A stretch of DNA of 32,570 nucleotides from a virus. How positions within the stretch are numbered: position 1 is the stretch's first letter; every line of letters begins with the position of its first letter. Below are positions 16,876-24,284 of the stretch, in pieces. The DNA is taken from positions 1 through 32,570 of IMG/VR virus record IMGVR_UViG_3300033153_005136, one strand, 5' to 3'. The translations under genes and the position numbers were made by a program. The notes under the pieces are model-generated. The model did not search any database. It had not been told where the DNA came from and saw nothing but the letters and a program-made list of their open reading frames with translations.

Positions 16876-17081
16876 TAAAAATCACCTAATTCAGGGAAAA
16901 CCTCTAATAATTTAGGCTTGTATACTGATATAGGGCTTGATACACCATTCTCCCAACGGTGCCAAGTTCTAGCACTACACCCTATTTTTAGTATACATTC
17001 CTTTACCTTAACCCTTTTTTCTTGGCGTAGATTCTTTAATCTTCCACCAAAAATAAGCTTTTTTATATCATCTTCTTCCAT
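16875..17081 (-). CDS. Small helix-turn-helix protein (XRE/Cro-like)
   Basis: This 68-residue protein has a Cro/CI-type fold signature at residues about 14-60: RLKNLRQEKRVKVKECILKIGCSARTWHRWENGVSSP. The recognition helix is probably CSARTWHRWENG. It is unusual in a virion operon: it sits between the overlapping gene pair and the portal, overlapping the upstream gene by 14 nt and the next start by one base. It could be a transcriptional regulator made late, or a small DNA-binding protein recruited for packaging, since small terminase subunits also carry an N-terminal HTH. The start has only a weak binding site. Confidence 0.6.
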   Translation of the reverse strand: MEEDDIKKLIFGGRLKNLRQEKRVKVKECILKIGCSARTWHRWENGVSSPISVYKPKLLEVFPELGDF

Positions 17082-17313
17082 ACTTTTTGGACTTCTTAAA
17101 GTTTAGTTTACTTCCTATTGCGGAAGGCTTGCGCTTTATCTTCCGGCTTGATTGGTTGGATGTAGTCGCTCCAGTAGTCGTCCCTTTCTCCACTCTCTCC
17201 GGTAGGCTCGCTATGTCCTGACCCGCCTTCAGACTCTCTTTCAGGAACTTGGCGTACACTTCCGGTTCGTTCTGCTTCAGGTGCTCTACCTGTGCTTTGC
17301 TTTTGAATGACAT
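17068..17313 (-). CDS. Basic small phage protein overlapping its neighbour in another frame
   Basis: This 81-residue protein starts MSFKSKAQVEHLKQNEPEVY. It has a helical Lys/Glu-rich first half (through SLPERVE, about 40) and a very basic C-terminus (KIKRKPSAIGSKLNFKKSKKYGRR). The FKSKAQ...SLPERV pattern is common in small phage proteins of unknown function. I choose ATG 17313 over 17319 because AAAGGAAA lies eight bases before it. Nearly all of its first 206 nt overlap the 3' part of the preceding gene in a different frame. Both frames look constrained. Confidence 0.65.
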   Translation of the reverse strand: MSFKSKAQVEHLKQNEPEVYAKFLKESLKAGQDIASLPERVEKGTTTGATTSNQSSRKIKRKPSAIGSKLNFKKSKKYGRR

Positions 17314-17578
17314 CAGCATTTTCCTTTGTTTGCTTTAAAACTCCACTGTGAGGTAACATTGCGCATGAATACACGCAACCATCGCCATCCTTGTATACTA
17401 GTGCTACATGGTGAGTAAACCCAAGATTACTATGATTTGGCCTTCTCGCAACCAGCAACTCATACGCCAATAACCCCTGTTCCATGTCGTGCGCACTTTC
17501 AAAGTCCTCTATTGGGATCTTTGAAAAAAGAGGAGGCTTTTCAACTTCCTCCTTTTGTGGCATGTATGGATTATACAT
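17108..17578 (-). CDS. Unknown protein with a long out-of-frame 3' overlap
   Basis: The 156-residue product starts at ATG 17578 and overlaps the GroES-like stop by 8 nt. The first about 80 residues (to HSGVLKQTKENAD) look like a folded domain: VARRPNHSNLGFTHHVALVYKDGDGCVYSCAMLPHSG. A Gly/Glu/Arg/Ser-rich low-complexity stretch follows where the gene overlaps the 81-codon gene, then a natural-looking end DDYWSDYIQPIKPEDKAQAF. The low-complexity segment probably reflects constraint from the other frame. A TTG start at 17605 is possible but less economical. No family is recognised. Confidence 0.6.
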   Translation of the reverse strand: MYNPYMPQKEEVEKPPLFSKIPIEDFESAHDMEQGLLAYELLVARRPNHSNLGFTHHVALVYKDGDGCVYSCAMLPHSGVLKQTKENADVIQKQSTGRAPEAERTGSVRQVPERESEGGSGHSEPTGESGERDDYWSDYIQPIKPEDKAQAFRNRK

Positions 17579-17927
17579 TTTTTGATAATTCCGCTTCCTC
17601 GTCAAACTCCGTATCGATAGCTATCATGGCGTTTTCAGGGAGATTAATGTATGATTTTTTGCTTTTGTGATCTTTTATCTCTGTACCCAAATCCGACACA
17701 TGTACAACAATATCACCAACATGCACGGTCTTAACTTCTGGCCCAATTGCAACAACTCTACTTTTTACAAGTGACTCATTGTAACCACTTGGAAGGATAA
17801 TATTACCAGATTTTAACTTCATAGGTAGTAAATCAAGTAACAATCTGTCTCCGCACATGTGAAATCTTACTGTAGACTTGCCTTGGTTTTTAGCTACTTT
17901 TACTGTACTTTTTGTTTCTTTACTCAT
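17571..17927 (-). CDS. GroES-like co-chaperonin
   Basis: The 118-residue product contains the GroES pattern: GDRLLLDL (26-33); a mobile-loop-like SGNIILPSG (40-48), where the IIL tripeptide matches the GroEL-binding IVL of E. coli GroES; VVAIGPEV (58-65); VGDIVVHV (70-77); and a final YINLPENAMIAI (93-104). The core is GroES length, with about 20 extra residues at the N-terminus and an acidic C-tail. ATG 17927 was chosen because AGGATTAG precedes it and it lies 4 nt after the upstream stop; an earlier in-frame start at 17972 would overlap that gene. As with phage T4 gp31, it may team with host GroEL to fold the capsid protein encoded downstream. Confidence 0.8.
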   Translation of the reverse strand: MSKETKSTVKVAKNQGKSTVRFHMCGDRLLLDLLPMKLKSGNIILPSGYNESLVKSRVVAIGPEVKTVHVGDIVVHVSDLGTEIKDHKSKKSYINLPENAMIAIDTEFDEEAELSKNV

Positions 17928-17931
17928 ACAT

Positions 17932-18180
17932 CTAATCCTGTTTGTTGGGTTTTGTTTTGTCTTTAAATTCACGTAACACTTGGTGGCTCACATCTACATT
18001 TATCTGCAATTCCACCCTAAAATCTAGTGCAGGATTAACAACACCTTTTCTGCACCTGTACTCATGATCCGATACCATACACCTTTTAGTGGTTATATCA
18101 TCTTCTTTTGAGTATTCAATAAGCCACTCACCAAGCCTTCTTATGTCATTAGCTATGGCCTTCTTTTTTTCATCATTCAC
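17932..18180 (-). CDS. Small protein of unknown function
   Basis: This 82-residue protein starts at GTG 18180 with AGGAGAG eight bases upstream, and its GTG overlaps the TGA of the preceding gene. It has a helical N-terminal part (EKKKAIANDIRRLGEWLIEYSKEDD) and then a Cys/His-containing middle (CMVSDHEYRCRKG, about 35-47). The two Cys and one His are too few to call a zinc finger. A beta-like end follows. It is part of the TerL-to-GroES cluster of small co-translated genes. Confidence 0.55.
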   Translation of the reverse strand: MNDEKKKAIANDIRRLGEWLIEYSKEDDITTKRCMVSDHEYRCRKGVVNPALDFRVELQINVDVSHQVLREFKDKTKPNKQD

Positions 18181-18325
18181 TATAACTCTCCTCTAAATAT
18201 TTTAAATAATCACAAATCATTACTTGCATATCTTTGCTTATTTTCTGAAAAATTAAGTCTGTTTTCTTTTCAGCCTCACTTCTTGGTTTATTTATATCAT
18301 AGGCTTTGCCTGACTTAATCTTCAT
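18173..18325 (-). CDS. 50-residue protein coupled to TerL
   Basis: ATG 18325 lies 11 nt inside the terminase gene and is preceded by GAGG and GGTGAG. A longer in-frame start at 18382 would only translate terminase sequence in another frame, so I reject it. The product, MKIKSGKAYDINKPRSEAEK and 30 more residues, is helical, Lys/Glu-rich, and ends DYLKYLEESYSE. Its stop overlaps the next start by 8 nt. The function is unknown. The tight coupling to TerL suggests a packaging accessory, which is inference. Confidence 0.5.
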   Translation of the reverse strand: MKIKSGKAYDINKPRSEAEKKTDLIFQKISKDMQVMICDYLKYLEESYSE

Positions 18326-19892
18326 ACTCACCATCATCCTCATAGTATTCTTCATAATAAGCTTCGTCGTCATTGTCTTCATTGCGTTCTCTTAATGACT
18401 CTTCCATGTACCCATCTGGGTTTCTGTCATCATCAGCAACTAACCCACCATCTTTATAGTGATGTCTCCTTGTCCAATTCCAGATAACCAACGCATCCCC
18501 AAAGTCGGGAGATCGCCCTAATCTTTCCGGTTTCTTGAGTTCTGATTTTGGAACAACAATTATATGCCCGTTGTTGACTTTGTAGGTGTGCATTAAGATA
18601 TCTTCTTGAAGAGTGTTAAACTCATCAAAATACCCTTGATCGCTATCTTCGTCTATTTCGCCATTCTGCAATTTAGGTTTATCCATAAATGCAGACAGAT
18701 CAATATCACCGTTTTCCATGTCAATTCTAAAACACCACCACATTTGGGAGCGAAGGTTATCAAACTTGATATCACCTATGTATTTAGCGTCAAATTTCGG
18801 GTCTTTATGTGTGCACCTCTCTAAAATAGATGAACAGTTGTGGTCTTCTTCTAAGCTGTCAGCCACCCCAGTACCGGGGCCGATTGAGTCAACACCAATC
18901 ATTACCTTGGATCTGTCAACACTTGAAGCGGTTTCAGCCAATGCCCTTGCGAATGTAGTAGTCTTTGTTTTAGCCCAACATTTGCAGCGGTATGGTTTAT
19001 TTCCTACCCCTAGAAATTCAACAGATTTATCTACACCTTGATAGGTACCATAGTCAGCCCCAATAGTGTACTTTCCATTGTCTTTAAATTCGTTCTTACC
19101 CTTAATTGCATTTTCCCACCAGTCCGAAGCGATAAGCTGGTCCGGCTTGTCTTGCATTGTCCATAAGCCTTCTTTAAGTGCACGCTTTTTATCTTCTGGT
19201 AGCTGATCCAGTCTGTTCTCATACTCTGGGTCAGCATCCATCAAGATTCTATTTTCAGCACGCACGCACGGTATAAACTTTCTAGAACATGAGCCAGGGG
19301 TGTCCTTTGTTACCTTGACATCTTTATCCATTACGGTTTTAAAGTACCCTGTTTCAAGTGGCTCCATGGGATCGAAAAACCGATTTTTAACCCACATAAG
19401 GAATTCACCATCTGGGTTCCCAGTACCTCGAATCATTCTTTTTATGTTCGGATTAGAACCCCGTAGTCGTGAGAATAAATAAACATATGCTAATTTTGGA
19501 AACTGTGGGAGCTCGTCAAATCCGATATAATCATATTCCTGCCCTTGGTGTGAGTATATTGTTTTAACATACTGCATGTGGGCAAACTTAATAGTAGATC
19601 CATTGGGCCACCTAAATGTGTGTTTAGAATCATTATAAGTTGCGCCAGTAGGAATATACCATTCCCTAGCAAGATTTATCAATCCCTCAAGATCTGGAAA
19701 TGTACGCCTAAATATTACAGCTCTATATCCAGGTATTGGAACTTGGTACAATGCATCTATCAGTAAAACAGCACTCTTCCCACCACCAGCTTCACCACCA
19801 TAAAACACCTCCGTTTCTGAAGATTTGGCGAACTCGGTTTGCATTCCGGGCTGTGGGGCGATTATAATTTGTTTCTGTTCTTTATCGGACAT
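18315..19892 (-). CDS. terL: Terminase large subunit (DNA-packaging ATPase/nuclease)
   Basis: This 525-residue protein powers DNA packaging into the prohead and cuts the concatemer. Walker A is GGEAGGGKS (residues 32-40). Walker B is YDYIGFDE (120-127), with Asp126-Glu127 as catalytic acids, and RMIRGTGNP (152-160) fits the coupling motif. The C-terminal RNase H-like nuclease shows GADYG (Asp280), IGVDSIG (Asp335) and SPDFGDALVIW near 477-487. It is complete and of normal length, with an acidic tail. It is the first gene of the leftward late operon. No Shine-Dalgarno sequence is visible before its ATG, and no small terminase gene is recognised next to it. Confidence 0.95.
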   Translation of the reverse strand: MSDKEQKQIIIAPQPGMQTEFAKSSETEVFYGGEAGGGKSAVLLIDALYQVPIPGYRAVIFRRTFPDLEGLINLAREWYIPTGATYNDSKHTFRWPNGSTIKFAHMQYVKTIYSHQGQEYDYIGFDELPQFPKLAYVYLFSRLRGSNPNIKRMIRGTGNPDGEFLMWVKNRFFDPMEPLETGYFKTVMDKDVKVTKDTPGSCSRKFIPCVRAENRILMDADPEYENRLDQLPEDKKRALKEGLWTMQDKPDQLIASDWWENAIKGKNEFKDNGKYTIGADYGTYQGVDKSVEFLGVGNKPYRCKCWAKTKTTTFARALAETASSVDRSKVMIGVDSIGPGTGVADSLEEDHNCSSILERCTHKDPKFDAKYIGDIKFDNLRSQMWWCFRIDMENGDIDLSAFMDKPKLQNGEIDEDSDQGYFDEFNTLQEDILMHTYKVNNGHIIVVPKSELKKPERLGRSPDFGDALVIWNWTRRHHYKDGGLVADDDRNPDGYMEESLRERNEDNDDEAYYEEYYEDDGEYED

Positions 19893-20009
19893 ATGGCTTA
19901 TAATATAATATAATTAACTGACATTTGGCGAAAAACAACCAACATTAGTAGTGAAATGTTTGAAAATAAATTATTATAGGTATATGTCTACACCTCCCCA
20001 TGGTTTTAA
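19893..20009. promoter_or_regulatory. Divergent spacer between late operon and receptor-binding gene
   Basis: This 117-bp AT-rich spacer separates terL (leftward) from the tailspike (rightward). A perfect TATAAT occurs on the plus strand at 19899-19904, within a triple ATAAT run, but its -35 partner is poor. On the minus strand several TATATT/TATTAT words lie within 5-20 nt of the terL ATG, again without a clear -35. Late phage promoters often need a phage-coded factor, so the lack of sigma70 -35 boxes may be real. I cannot define either promoter exactly. Confidence 0.4.
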
Positions 20010-20019
20010 ATGCCTATAG
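19984..20019 (+). CDS. 11-codon leader ORF overlapping the tailspike start
   Basis: ATG 19984 has TAGGT just upstream and encodes MSTPPHGFKCL before TAG at 20017-20019. The tailspike ATG (20010) lies inside this ORF in the -1 frame and has no binding site of its own. The simplest reading is that ribosomes load here and reinitiate at 20010. A frameshift joining the two frames is possible but no canonical slippery heptamer is present. Confidence 0.35.
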   Translation: MSTPPHGFKCL

Positions 20020-23000
20020 AATCCGTTGATAATCCGTTTGGTAATTTCAGAATTGGTTTATTCCCCCCTTTTTCAGTTGGCATTCATCTTAGGGAAACTT
20101 ATAATATATTCGGTTCCGAGCCTGTAACAATGGCAGGAAATCCGTACCCAGTGGAATGGTATGTTGTATCTGATGCTTTAGTTAGATACCCTGCTGAAGA
20201 TGGTACATATTTCACTCAAAATGAGACTTTGGTAAATGGTGCTAATGCCATTTCAATTATCGATACGCATACAGGGGACCCACAGCCAACTTTAAATTTC
20301 ACAATGTACAAAGCGGCTAATTTTATTATAACCACTGCAAACAATGCTTTCAGTTACAATGTTGCCGAAACTATTGAAGCCCAGTTAGATGATGGTGTAA
20401 TTACCTGGAGTACTAACCTGCCTAAAGTATATAGCAATACATTCAAAACTTACTTAGGCGGCCAAATCCCTGAAGAAGGTGATTATAGCTTAACATATTC
20501 TTTCACTGATCCAGTCGGGAACGTGTTTAACTCAACGGACAACGGTAATATATTTAAATGGGCTCCACGTGTTTATATTGTATCAGTTGATGGCAATTAC
20601 AACGTTGAAGACCCTCAGCCTAATACTGAGAAAACAAGTGTAGCAGTAAGATATATTAAAGGTCTAGAGGTCTACACAGAAAACAATCTACCCGTATATG
20701 ATGCTAATGGTGCAATAATTTATTTTGGCGATATATCAGACGAGACCAGTGTTAACATTAATTTAGATCTTGGCGCAAATGATATTACCAGTCAGATTAT
20801 AAATATACCTGATGATTTCGGAAACCTTCAAAGTGCAATGAATCAGATTGATATTAGTCGGGATGAGTCAACAGATTTCCACCTTACTAACAGGGTTCAG
20901 GATTCGCTTTCTCAAATTTGGTTTGCCTCTGAAATGGACGGGTCAAACAATATCGTAGCTAGTAAGGGAGCAAATGACCTTATAGCTATTCAAGGCATTA
21001 CTCTTAATGAGGTTGAAAGTGATCCATTACAATCCGGTTCTGATCCAGAAATATACACCCCTCAAACATATGCTGAAACAATCCGTTATGATAATGGTGG
21101 AATGTATGAAGAGAATTCTGTCGGTGCAATGGCTCCCGAAACTGAATGGAGTAGATCTTTAAGAATTTATAATGATGCCACTTCAAGCACTTATTATGCT
21201 ATTGCCTGTGGTAATTCGACCGATGTAAACATAACTGGCTTGTTGATTGTTGGTAATACATTGTATGTTGATTTCGGTGGTACTCGTAAAAACTTGGGTA
21301 CAATAGTTCCGACTGATGAATGGTATGAATTCACCTTAGAAAGTTATCACGATGGTGTAGAATGGGTTTATGATTTCTACATGGATAAGTCTAAAATCCA
21401 CACGTCAAAGGGCACATCTGATTACGGCACATCTACCTCAACACAAAATGTTGTTTATGGGGCAAACTACACTAATGACACATCAATCACAATTGAAAAC
21501 GATTTTTCCGGTGACATGAACTCTATTGTAGTTTCTACCACTGCTATTGGTTTTGCTCATAATTGCCTATACAACAACTCTTTGTTGTGGCCTGTAGTGT
21601 CATGGCGTGGCGACTCTAATGCTGTTGGTGTTGGAGCTACTACTGAGTTAACCTCTACGGGCGGTCTACTTTTCACCTATGCAGAAACCAAGAAAGTTTT
21701 AGTGATTAAAACCGTTGAAGCGGGTGAAGATTTCTACGCTGGACTTGAAGAAAAAGATAACACTCCTTCATGGGTTGCTTCTTTACCAGAAACACGCCCA
21801 GAAGGTGAAGCAGATAAATCACTTGATTACTGTTATGACTCTTTGCTTTGTAGTATGATAATGGATTTATGGACTCAAAATTTTATTACAGCCGGATATA
21901 CAGAACCAAACCCAGCGGGATATAATAATGTAGCTGATGAATTTGGCTATGGTATTGATACTAGAATTGCTTTCGCTCAAAGTAAAAGCATTCCTTCGAT
22001 ACACACAACACCGATGGCCGTTACACCTGCCTCAAAAAAGGATGATTGTAGATTAGTATCTGACACATTGAGCGCAGATAGCAAATATTTAAACACTGAA
22101 ATATATAACCTCCAAGAGCTTACACGTGTATCTGCAGGTGATGATAGCTTAAAACCTGAATATGACGCAGGTGACACGATACACACAAATGATGATGGCC
22201 AGTTAATGCAGTATAATGAGTTTCAGAATTTCTCACAAAAATATCTTGATGACACTTTAGAGTTTTATTATGACCCTGTTGTAGTTATTACAAATCACTC
22301 AGACGGTGACAGAGCTTTAACTGAGCCAATTACAATAAACTGGACTATTGACGGGGTAGCTCAAACACCTATTAGTCAAGATTTGGTTCTCGGTGACAAC
22401 GAAATAACATTAGACCATACAAATAAATACGCTCGTTATGGGTCAACAACTATCACAATCAGATACTACCCTGCTGGTCAATTGCCAGTTACAAACCAAT
22501 ACGCAATGGATACTATCACCAGTAGTCAGATACTGGATGAAGTTGGAACTATTGACATTGATGTTTTTGGATCTGAAACAACTAGAGATGATGGCTTTTA
22601 CTTTAATGGTACAACTGATTATGCTGTTGCTGGGACAAGTGCACAGTCTAATGATTGGCTAAATGTTGCACATGAGCAAACAATTTCCCTTCAGATTTAC
22701 ATAGACCCAAGCGCGGCTACATTCTCTAATAGAGTTTGGTTTAGTAGATTATGGAATAATGCAGGGACAGGTTTTTACCCGAACCAACATGATCTAACCA
22801 CAAAAGTAAAAGACTCAAACAACGACCTAACAACAGGTGATTGGATACAGAGCAATAGAGAGCGTTGGATTCCTATCATTATTACGATAAGTTCAACAGG
22901 TGTTTATAAAGTCTATGTTGATAAAGTTGATTTGACTAGCGGTGGTGCAACATACGTTCCCGCAACTGCTGACAATAATTTACCGTTTATATTTGGTGCA

Positions 23001-23132
23001 AGATCAGACACAGATACAACGGTTTTAGCGGAACAATTTGCTGACGAGATAGTAATACGTAACTTTACACGGTACGATTTAGAAGGCATCCAAGCAGATG
23101 TAGACGCTATTTCTGATGCGTTCCCCACTTAA
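20010..23132 (+). CDS. Receptor-binding tailspike with SGNH-esterase domain
   Basis: This 1040-residue modular protein has beta-rich, Ig-like N-terminal modules (to about 300) and a LamG/ConA-like module (about 330-510). An SGNH/GDSL hydrolase-like domain follows, with the nucleophile motif GDSN (Gly534-Asp535-Ser536, context WRGDSNAVG) and a block V DxxH, Asp722-Thr-Ile-His725, 186 residues later, as expected. Then come another Ig-like module (about 757-825) and a second LamG-like module (about 860-1035). Such proteins bind and deacetylate or de-esterify surface polysaccharide. Block III (GxND) is not evident. It is transcribed opposite to all other virion genes. The in-frame TAA directly before ATG 20010 leaves little choice of start. 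Confidence 0.75.
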   Translation: MPIESVDNPFGNFRIGLFPPFSVGIHLRETYNIFGSEPVTMAGNPYPVEWYVVSDALVRYPAEDGTYFTQNETLVNGANAISIIDTHTGDPQPTLNFTMYKAANFIITTANNAFSYNVAETIEAQLDDGVITWSTNLPKVYSNTFKTYLGGQIPEEGDYSLTYSFTDPVGNVFNSTDNGNIFKWAPRVYIVSVDGNYNVEDPQPNTEKTSVAVRYIKGLEVYTENNLPVYDANGAIIYFGDISDETSVNINLDLGANDITSQIINIPDDFGNLQSAMNQIDISRDESTDFHLTNRVQDSLSQIWFASEMDGSNNIVASKGANDLIAIQGITLNEVESDPLQSGSDPEIYTPQTYAETIRYDNGGMYEENSVGAMAPETEWSRSLRIYNDATSSTYYAIACGNSTDVNITGLLIVGNTLYVDFGGTRKNLGTIVPTDEWYEFTLESYHDGVEWVYDFYMDKSKIHTSKGTSDYGTSTSTQNVVYGANYTNDTSITIENDFSGDMNSIVVSTTAIGFAHNCLYNNSLLWPVVSWRGDSNAVGVGATTELTSTGGLLFTYAETKKVLVIKTVEAGEDFYAGLEEKDNTPSWVASLPETRPEGEADKSLDYCYDSLLCSMIMDLWTQNFITAGYTEPNPAGYNNVADEFGYGIDTRIAFAQSKSIPSIHTTPMAVTPASKKDDCRLVSDTLSADSKYLNTEIYNLQELTRVSAGDDSLKPEYDAGDTIHTNDDGQLMQYNEFQNFSQKYLDDTLEFYYDPVVVITNHSDGDRALTEPITINWTIDGVAQTPISQDLVLGDNEITLDHTNKYARYGSTTITIRYYPAGQLPVTNQYAMDTITSSQILDEVGTIDIDVFGSETTRDDGFYFNGTTDYAVAGTSAQSNDWLNVAHEQTISLQIYIDPSAATFSNRVWFSRLWNNAGTGFYPNQHDLTTKVKDSNNDLTTGDWIQSNRERWIPIIITISSTGVYKVYVDKVDLTSGGATYVPATADNNLPFIFGARSDTDTTVLAEQFADEIVIRNFTRYDLEGIQADVDAISDAFPT

Positions 23133-23158
23133 TTAATTAAACAAAAAGGAAGTAAAAA

Positions 23159-23869
23159 ATGAAAATGAAAACAATATTTTTAACACTATTACTATTAATC
23201 TCAATGGCTCACAGTGGGCTAAAAAATGTAGGCTCAGCTCAACTTAATAACAGGGTTAGGCTACTCGATACAGTAGGCGTAAATCTATCTGTGAGGGATT
23301 CAAATGATGTTCTATTAGGTGTATTGGATGCCGCGACCTTTGCGGCTAATGACAGTACTAAGCTGATTCTGGCAACGTATGACGCTCAGGATTTTATCGA
23401 AACAATTAGGCGAACACTCAACCCTTATGAGTCGGTAACATATCTACCGGAAGGAACCCCATATACAACGCCATCCATAACGGCAACTACTCCAACCAAA
23501 ATATTAATACCAACCACACCCAAAACTATAAACGGTTTTGCATTTAATGATATAGGGGGCGGTGAGTTTGCGCTACAGTTTATAGAGGTCGTAACAGGTA
23601 CAAAACGGTTTGATCTAAAAGCCACCACTGGTATTTTAACAGGTACAAATAACACTGTAATAACATTGAGAGTCTATAAAAATGGAGTACCGATAACAGG
23701 AGCCTACATGCCCAGAAAAGTAAGTTCTGGGTCTGACGTTGGGTCACTGAGTATAATTGCATCTTTTGATATGGCTACAAATGACTATATTGAGATATAT
23801 ATAGAGAGCTCGTTGACATCTACGGTTACATTTGAAGGTACAAGCATAATCATCCGAGAAGTCAACTAA
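23159..23869 (+). CDS. Beta-rich protein with a signal peptide
   Basis: This 236-residue protein begins with a textbook signal sequence: basic MKMK, a hydrophobic core TIFLTLLLLISMA, and a probable cleavage after AHS (residue 19). The mature part is beta-rich. Its last about 100 residues (TGTKRFDLKATTGILTG...) resemble the jelly-roll/C1q-like heads of phage fibre proteins. It follows the tailspike by 26 nt with AAAAGGAAG before the ATG. A secreted phage protein is unusual. It could alter the host envelope, such as superinfection exclusion, or the signal-like segment could anchor a virion part. No catalytic motif is seen. Confidence 0.6.
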   Translation: MKMKTIFLTLLLLISMAHSGLKNVGSAQLNNRVRLLDTVGVNLSVRDSNDVLLGVLDAATFAANDSTKLILATYDAQDFIETIRRTLNPYESVTYLPEGTPYTTPSITATTPTKILIPTTPKTINGFAFNDIGGGEFALQFIEVVTGTKRFDLKATTGILTGTNNTVITLRVYKNGVPITGAYMPRKVSSGSDVGSLSIIASFDMATNDYIEIYIESSLTSTVTFEGTSIIIREVN

Positions 23870-23870
23870 A

Positions 23871-24242
23871 ATGGATACCCGCCAAAAACACGAATGGAAA
23901 GACGGTGCATGTAAAAGATGCGGTGAGAAGTTCACCCCAAATGGAACAGGCCCACAAGGTAAATGGTATACTTTTCTAATCCGTATTTTCCCGTTTAATC
24001 GTTGGGTGGATGATATTTCTAACAAACATGATGAAGACTATTTCGAGGGCTTTAATATGCTTCATAAATGTGATGCTGATTCTCGAATGTATCAATCTAC
24101 TATTTACAAAATTGAATCTACATGGTGGTTGAGACCTCACTGGCTATGGAAGAAACGAGCTAAACTTAATTTTGAAGCTGTTGAAGAAGGCGGTGATGAT
24201 TCGTTTAATTGGTTCGGGTGCGAAATTGGCGTTAAAAAGTAA
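23871..24242 (+). CDS. Cys/His small protein with an HDxxY motif, PLA2-like candidate
   Basis: This 123-residue protein starts one base after the previous stop. It has an N-terminal CKRC pair (residues 14-17), a Gly/Asn-rich loop (FTPNGTGPQGKWY, about 21-33), and VDDISNKHDEDYFEG with HDEDY near residue 53-57, followed by HKCDADSRMY. His-Asp-x-x-Tyr followed by an AD/CD helix is the layout of phospholipase A2-like catalytic helices in phage and parvovirus proteins. The match is by eye and short. With the downstream holin-like gene, a lysis or envelope-active role is conceivable. Otherwise it is unknown. Confidence 0.4.
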   Translation: MDTRQKHEWKDGACKRCGEKFTPNGTGPQGKWYTFLIRIFPFNRWVDDISNKHDEDYFEGFNMLHKCDADSRMYQSTIYKIESTWWLRPHWLWKKRAKLNFEAVEEGGDDSFNWFGCEIGVKK

Positions 24243-24284
24243 CGCCACAAATAATTTTAAAAAAACTTAACTTTTAGGTAGATA

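Noticed and set aside
19984-20030. Programmed -1 frameshift joining the leader ORF to the tailspike
   Set aside because: TTTTAAA here does not fit the X XXY YYZ rule in the leader frame, and no stimulatory hairpin is seen; reinitiation is simpler.
24243-24284. Terminator between the HDxxY gene and the holin-like gene
   Set aside because: Only an AAAAAAA run without a stable stem; no hairpin found.
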